Shown here: positions 1-64,000 of the stretch, piece by piece
Layout: the number at the start of each line of letters is the position of its first letter
Position numbering within the stretch: the stretch's first letter is position 1
Source of the DNA: Oxyruncus cristatus
Taxonomy: Eukaryota > Chordata > Aves > Passeriformes > Cotingidae
DNA length: 64,000 bases
NCBI GenBank assembly: GCA_013399855.1
Contig: VXAY01001956.1
Location: forward strand, 623,068 to 687,067
Direction: 5' to 3'
Notes under the pieces: generated by a model
What the model was told of the DNA's origin: nothing
What the model saw: the letters and a program-made list of their open reading frames with translations, nothing else
The model's database searches: none
Made by a program: the position numbers and the translations under genes

Positions 1-399
1 ATAGGCAGAAGTGAACAAAACTAAGTCCCGAGCAGTCCTGGAAAGGCTCCGGCTGCAAGCGCACCCCTTATCCTGGGGTCTCGCTCTCCGGAGGCGAGCC
101 AGTGGGGGCGACAGACTCACGGGAGAAGGCCACTGCCACTCCAGAAAGGAGCTCCTGGGATGGAGGCACGCAGCGACACCCGGGGTTGAGCCACGACCCC
201 CGCAAACTCCAAAGCTCGGAGGAAGCAGCCCCAGCCCCGCCCGGCTCCTCCCTGACAGAGGTGGCTAAACTTGAATCATCCGCATCCACGCAGGTGCCCG
301 TCCCTGCCGGGCAAAGGCCGGAGACCTGCCCTCTGGCACGCCGAGCTCCTTCGCCCCGCGCCCCGGGACGGGAGGATCCCTAAACCCCCCCTTCGGCCC
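1..399. other. GC-rich flank without a recognisable gene
   Basis: Moderately GC-rich shoulder of the CpG island. Short open frames occur on both strands, but none resembles a known protein or shows convincing splice phase. It is best read as first-intron or upstream sequence of the divergent gene. Confidence 0.4.
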
Positions 400-720
400 C
401 GCCATCCTCAGGGGCTCCCCGGATCGCTCCGGCCCATCCCGCCCCCACCCCCTCCCTCTGCCACACCGGGGTCGCGACAGCCACCGACAGGCCGGCAGGG
501 TCGGCGCGGCGGCGCTCACCGGCCGGGGGCAGCGCCGGGAGCGCTGGGGGCAGCGCCGGGGAAGGCGAGAGACGCGGCCGCCGCTTACCGGGGCCGCGGC
601 CGCCCCTGCTCGGGAACGCGCTGACAGGGCCCGCTGCGCCGGCGCACGCCCGGCCGCGCAGGCGCAACACGCGGCCGCACGCGCCAGCAGCTCCTCCTAC
701 TTCTGCTCGCGCCTGTTTTT
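400..720. promoter_or_regulatory. CpG island, probable divergent promoter
   Basis: This block is extremely GC- and CpG-rich, unlike the AT-rich remainder of the window. CGCGCAGGCGCA at 655-666 matches the NRF-1 consensus except for one base. On the minus strand there are consensus splice donors but no ATG before them, so the island most likely drives a leftward gene with a noncoding first exon. It may also serve the rightward dynein gene. An N gap abuts its right side, so its true extent is unknown. Confidence 0.6.
589..720 (-). other. Possible noncoding first exon of a divergent minus-strand gene
   Basis: Read on the minus strand, CCCG|GTAAGC gives a good 5' splice donor with its GT at 588-587. 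A second donor, CCG|GTGAGC, lies further along with its GT at 519-518. No minus-strand ATG occurs between 720 and either donor, so this would be untranslated sequence. In mammals GLO1 and then BTBD9 lie head-to-head with DNAH8. GLO1 normally has its ATG in exon 1, so I cannot name the gene. The transcription start is not visible because of the adjacent gap. Confidence 0.35.
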
Positions 721-728
721 TTTTTTTT

Positions 729-774
729 NNNNNNNNNNNNNNNNNNNNNNNNNNNNNNNNNNNNNNNNNNNNNN
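729..774. other. Assembly gap (46 N)
   Basis: A run of N preceded by about a dozen T and followed by GGTGGTGGTG. It probably hides a homopolymer or GC-rich stretch next to the CpG island. Confidence 0.99.
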
Positions 775-965
775 GGTGGTGGTGTTTATCTGTTTGGGTT
801 TTTACAGTTTGGCTGTAAAAGGGCACCGCGCGTGCACCTGGGGCCAGGTTCAAGGTCACTGAGACGAGTTTAAAAACAAATAAAAAGTGAACTGCGCGAG
901 TCCTACGAGGCGCGGGTTGGAATAGTCACCCACGGCAGCGGGTATCGTCTGGGGGGAAAAAAAAG

Positions 966-1184
966 GAAGCACGCGAAGTCATTTCTTCACCGGAGGGGTT
1001 GTTAAACATTGGAACGGGCTGCCCAGGGAGGCGGTGGAGTCGCCATCCCTGGAGGTATTTAAGGGAAGACTGGATGTTGCACTCAGAGCCGTGGTCTGGT
1101 TGACGTGGTGGCGTTCGGTCGTAGGTTGAAACTCGATGGATCTCAGAGGTCTTTTCCAACCTAATTGATTCTGGGATTCTGTAA
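966..1184 (+). repeat. CR1 LINE 3' fragment, plus orientation
   Basis: Contains the avian CR1 3' region signature: a GTTGTTAAACATTGGAAC-like start, CTGCCCAGGGAGG, TCGCCATCCCTGGAGGTATT, then CTTTTCCAACCTAATTGATT and the terminal ATTCTGGGATTCTG near-repeat. It is 5'-truncated, as is usual for CR1. It lies between the CpG island and the candidate dynein promoter. Confidence 0.92.
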
Positions 1185-1569
1185 GGGTGCCACAGGTGAA
1201 TAAGCTGCAAATCACGCGGTACCTTCAGATCCGTGTGAAAGTGCCTTTGCCCGTCAGAGGAGAGGGGAAAGTCCTCACTTAGCCCGCTGTCGGTCTCTTC
1301 ATGCGTTGCCCAGACCCCAGGGTGCTGCCGTGCCATGAAGCGATGCGTCGCGGAGCGCGGCGTGGCCGCCGGGATGCGGCTGGCCATGGCCTTCCCTGGC
1401 TCAGGGAAGCTGCCTGCTTAGGATTTAATTTATATGTAAGAGAAAATTATGGTGCTTATTAAAAGTCAAGTGGTTATGAAATTAGCACCGGATTGTTGGA
1501 TCCAGTGGGAAACGTGGACGACACGAGATGCCTCCTGGGGCCTGGTTTGTTAGCTGGGTTTGTGTCGGG

Positions 1570-1583
1570 GTTGCCATAGCAGC
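1570..1583 (+). promoter_or_regulatory. X-box-like (RFX) motif upstream of DNAH8
   Basis: GTTGCCATAGCAGC matches the RFX X-box RYYRYY-N2-RRNRAC except at one base of the second half-site. A perfect half-site AGCAAC follows at 1588-1593. RFX factors, with FOXJ1, control motile-cilium genes including dynein arms. The site lies about 420 bp before the proposed start codon. Short motifs like this occur by chance, so this is only suggestive. Confidence 0.35.
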
Positions 1584-1619
1584 TAGCAGCAACGCCAAGT
1601 GCCCGGTCAGATCTCAGGC

Positions 1620-1711
1620 TTTAAAACCCTAGTGAAGTGCTCTGTGCCGAGCACTTCGCAGCCGGACCTGCAGCTGTTGTTTAAGAAGGAGCTTAACCTG
1701 TCCCCCAACAC
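1620..1711 (+). promoter_or_regulatory. DNAH8: Candidate DNAH8 core promoter and noncoding exon
   Basis: TTTAAAA at 1620-1626 is TATA-like. About 85 bases later a strong donor CAC|GTGAGT has its GT at 1712-1713. No ATG lies between them, so a noncoding first exon starting near 1650 could splice to the acceptor at 1965-1966. This explains an internal-looking acceptor just upstream of the first coding ATG. Transcript evidence is lacking. Confidence 0.35.
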
Positions 1712-1990
1712 GTGAGTTCCCACCTACAGCAGCTTGATTGGTGAGAAATTAGAGTTATGCAATTAGAAATAAAGTTTTGGTAGCAGGCAACCTTTTATCA
1801 TTTTGAAATCTGCTTAGATCTTCTCTTTTTAAATCAGTGACCAAAAGCAGAGAATTGTTTTTTCCTTTCCTTGCTAGTCTGATACTGATGCTGTAACAGG
1901 GATAAAAATACTGAAGGTGTGGTTATTAAGATGTTACACTATCCAGTAAATTTTTTTTTATTTTAGGTTGAGTTTTGTGTAGTGGTGCAG

Positions 1991-60558
<58,568 letters not shown>

Positions 60559-62784
60559 GTAAAATAAATACTTTTTCCAACTGTAAGCTGTCACTGGGAG
60601 GATATGTAGATAATATACTCTCATAGAATATACAATTATTTTCACACTTGTGAGCCTATTCATTTTTTAGGGTTTTCAGTTTCAAGTTCCAGGAACTGAG
60701 TCTGAAATGATCATGCTCTTTTTATTTTTCACAGTAATTTGAGTACTAAAGGAAGTTTGATTTGTGATTCTTAAGCAGAGTGCAGTTACTGGAGAAGTCA
60801 TGAGGAATGGTGTACATTGCTCTGCTGAACTTTGTGGAGGACACATTTTTCAATGTCTCCACTTATGAAGGCTAGATCTATTGAAGAGGCGGTGTAAGAA
60901 TGGAAAATAACTGAAGAACACCTACAAGGCAATTTCTTGCCTAGTGCTACTAGAAACAGAAAAGTGCTGTTCTGTTTGGTATAGTGTATTTAAGTAGAAA
61001 TAAAAATAGTTCTTGCCTTTTGAATGCCCTGTGCTGGCTGTCCGATAGAGGGTCTCAATGAGAACTCATATGAGTGGTACATACATTATGGCTCAAATGC
61101 CTGCTTTGGTTGGATCCTGAGGAACCTGGGCATATTGGCTACATTCTCCACATAATCCATTCATTATTTTATTTCTGTTCTATACCACATGTTTATTAAT
61201 CACTACGTCAATTTCCATGTAGAATCTTGGACAACAACAGAATAAGGTACTGGTGCATCATATTTAGTGCATCAGAGTTAAAACAAAATCAGTACAGATT
61301 TGGATTTTCTTTTCCTTTCTTACACTTCTGTAAGTTCACTCTAAATATATATATAACCAAACTGGATTACAATTTTCCTTTCCCTCAGATTTATTTTTCT
61401 GAGAGGGTTTTATTCACCAGCTTTATGTTGTAGACTGGCTGTTGACAGGTCATATTTGCTACTGGCTCCCCTGTAATATTGCCCAGGGCATCTCCTTTAG
61501 CCTTCATATTAGTTTTTAGGCAATCTGAATCACCCTATATTAATCAGGCATCACTAGTGTTATTCCATTTGTTACTGTCCAACCTATTCTCTCAGGCTTG
61601 TCATCTGCTTGTGTTTTATATACCAGGCTGCATTTGTCAGAGCTCTCTCTTAAGTGGAATCTGTGGACATTTTTTAGGAAAATTGTGTGTATGCACAGTT
61701 TTAGCAGTCAGAAACACACCTTGTTTCCAGAGTATTAAGTATGCATCTCTGTTCTTTTTTTTTCTCAGGCCTGTCCTCTTTAGGACTAAGTTTTCTTATC
61801 ACCTCAACTTGTGTGGTGCTTTTTTGTCCTGGACATTGATTTTTTCCTTCAGTGTGAAAAAGGCGTGTAGGCAGGCATCAGAAATCTGGCCTTCTACCTC
61901 TGGAAAAGTGCTTTACGCATTTTCTGCTGTCACAGGTGTTAGAAGTGGTTTGCTCCTGGACAGATTACTTAATTTAGTGCTTGCACCTAAACAAAACTTA
62001 TTTTAAATATCTCAACAGTGTACAATGCTTTATGCACAACCATTGCTGCATCTGCACAAAGAGTTTCTATGTGCCGTTTGGTCATTTCTGCAGCAGAAAC
62101 TGCCCTGGAGCCTCTGAGATAGCGAGACCATCCAGTCATCATGTTAATTAACATCCTGACCTGTATAAGTAAGGCTTATCAGTTGGCCTAGGGATCATAG
62201 CAACTGCCTGGAGGATTCTATGAAACTGTCTGAAATTCTCATCTGGAAAACTCCTGTACTGATTAGTCAAATGCTTTGTCATGAAGACATGTAGCTCAAT
62301 CACCTTGTCTCAGTCCTTTGCCTCATATGTGCTGATGCTAGCAAGGCAGTTCCTTGACATTAATGAAAATCAATGACCAGATGCTCTGGGTGTGCACATG
62401 GGCACAACCCTTACACCCAGCTACATCATAATTATATATTTGCATCTTCTGCTTATATCTCTGTGATAACTTAAATTCCACTGTTCTTACTATGCAAGCC
62501 ATGATGTCTGCAGGGAATAGTTTTCCAACTGTATTTATCATTTCTTCAGGACCATCTCACATTTGTACAGTATTCATCAGAGAAGCCTACTATGCTAATC
62601 TTTACTTCTAGCAGTTTATCTCATGTGTCATATCCTGGATCATTCCATACTCAGTAATATGAGCCAGGAAGCACAACTTTCTGCAAACCTGTGGTAGTAT
62701 GCTCCTATGTCCTCCTGTCTGTGCCTGTCAGCAGCCCTTCGGGCAGTCCTGCTCGTGTATAAATCCATTATATATAATTATAAA

Positions 62785-62888
62785 ATCAGAGAAAAACTGA
62801 GTTTAGAAGAGACTTCTGAAGGTCAACAAGTCCTATACCTCTGCTCGAAGTGAAGTCAGAGAGAGCAGGTTGCTCAGCACCTTGTCTA
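62785..62888 (-). repeat. CR1 LINE fragment, minus orientation
   Basis: AAATCAGAGAAAAACTGAGT, TTAGAAGAGACTTCTGAAGG and TCAACAAGTCC, followed by GAGAGCAGGTTGCTCAGCAC and CTTGTCTAG, follow the reverse complement of a CR1 3' end. It abuts a plus-oriented CR1 tail. Confidence 0.75.
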
Positions 62889-63061
62889 GATGGTCAGTGA
62901 GATTCTGGATTCCCCATCCCTGAAAGTGTTCAGGGCCAGATTGGATGGGGCTCTGAGTAATCTGGTCTAGTGGAAGGTCCTCTGCCCATAGCAGAGATGT
63001 TCGAACCAGATGATCTTTAAAGTCATGTCCAACCCAAACCATTCTGTGATTCTATGATTCA
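62889..63061 (+). repeat. CR1 LINE 3' fragment, plus orientation
   Basis: GATTCCCCATCCCTGAAAGT, GTTCAGGGCCAGATTGGATG, GGGCTCTGAGTAATCTGGTC and the terminal CATTCTGTGATTCTATGATTC identify a well-preserved avian CR1 tail. Confidence 0.95.
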
Positions 63062-64000
63062 TATTAATCTGTCTTTCCTGGTGGAACTTATTTATTTATT
63101 TTTATTGGTGAATGTGAAATTTGAAGTTAAGCAATGCTTGGTATCAAGGCAGTTGAGTGGAAAGATCAAGGTCAAATAAAGAACCAATGCAATAGGAAAT
63201 GACAATATTGCCTGTTTTCAGCAAACATAATATATCGGCAGAAGAAAATAAAACAATAAACCATTCACCAGCTGAACTCAAGTCCCAGAACATCTAAAAG
63301 GGATTTGCCAGAAGCAATACACGAAGTCCTGCAGACGTTTTACACACACAAATGCAGACTGTAGAAAGAGAAACTCTGACTCACAAGTAGCCAAAGGCAC
63401 CCTGATTGACTCATCTCCTTCAGTAAAGTAAAAAAATAAACAGTAAAATAAAAGAATAGTTCTTAGCAAATGTAGGAGGCCCAAGGTGTCCACAAACCTG
63501 TGAAAGAGTTATTCTGGCAGAGCCCCCAAAGCTGAATTATTTGTCTTTGTTACAGGACTTCTTCCCTATTGCCTCCTTCCACAAAGCCTCGCCCAGCTTA
63601 GGGAAAACCATAGAAACTGAAAAGAAAAACCTAACAAAGCTTGAAAGCAAATGAGGTAGTAATCCCTTTTTGAGGATCATCTGTTTAAGGTGCTTTCATA
63701 TGGAGAAAACCACTGATATCCCTTTTTTTCTTTTCCCCATGGAGCAAGTACTCTAGAAATCTCTAGTACTGAGGTTTTTATTTTCCCATTTTTTAATTCT
63801 GCCTTACAAGAGCATTGGCTATACCACTGCATTTTGCTCAAGTGCAATCTTTTCCCTGCTGTTAGAAGATGTAGCAAGGAAATAACTCACGTTTGCCAGT
63901 AAATTCTAGCTGTTCTGAGCCATTCCTGAAAGGCAAAGCAGTTGTAAACCTAGCAGACTGATTAAGGTAAATAAATGATAGTGTCTTTTAACCACCCATT

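Larger units (their letters stand above)
60559..64000 (+). other. DNAH8 intron 43 (continues past window)
   Basis: At least 3.4 kb. A pair of oppositely oriented CR1 pieces lies at 62785-63061. The longest chance-looking open frame of the window (175 codons, 61479-62006, plus strand) lies here without splice logic or family resemblance. The rest is unassigned. Confidence 0.6.

Noticed and set aside
102..383. Overlapping short ORFs on both strands in the GC-rich left end
   Set aside because: GC-rich sequence has few stops. The peptides are Pro/Arg/Gly-rich with no known motif and no supporting splice sites.
380..859. Minus-strand 159-codon ORF across the CpG island
   Set aside because: It spans the N gap and its peptide is low-complexity Ala/Arg/Pro. 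The strand has good splice donors inside it, so it is not a continuous coding region.
926..1387. Minus-strand 153-codon ORF
   Set aside because: It is mainly the antisense of a CR1 3' tail.

Overview
The window is nuclear DNA from a vertebrate, almost certainly a bird. It has spliced genes with long AT-rich introns, and its interspersed repeats are CR1 LINE fragments carrying the avian 3' tail (ATTCTGTGATTCTATG-like). There are no bacterial-style operons, tRNA, rRNA or CRISPR structures. Two runs of N (729-774 and 56926-57085) mark assembly gaps.

Layout: positions 1 to about 720 form a GC- and CpG-rich promoter island. It carries two strong minus-strand splice-donor motifs, which suggests the 5' noncoding exon of a divergent gene. 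A CR1 tail (966-1184) follows. Next comes a candidate plus-strand promoter (X-box-like site near 1570, TATA-like site at 1620, noncoding exon ending at a GTGAGT donor after 1711). From 1991 to 60558 there is a single large plus-strand gene, read here as 43 coding exons. All junctions agree in phase and give 2174 open codons with no stop. The gene runs off the right edge of the window, because the last 3.4 kb is intron.

The product is the N-terminal half of an axonemal outer-arm dynein heavy chain, DNAH8 (gamma-type, sister of DNAH5): tail, linker, and AAA1 with Walker A (GPAGTGKT) and Walker B (CFDEFNR). DNAH8 is preferred to DNAH5 because stretches such as [29 protein letters not shown] and QIYIVL match DNAH8 as I remember it. 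The missing C-terminal half would hold AAA2-6, the stalk and the microtubule-binding domain.

The introns hold CR1 fragments in both orientations, poly-A/T and (GTTT)n tracts, a few perfect hairpins, and several GC-richer blocks (about 37-38.2 kb, 56.4-56.9 kb) that may be decayed retroelements. I see no second protein gene and no undescribed system. The points most worth checking are a GC-AG intron near the N-terminus, a cysteine cluster in the tail, lineage-specific shortening of the tail, and the divergent promoter arrangement.
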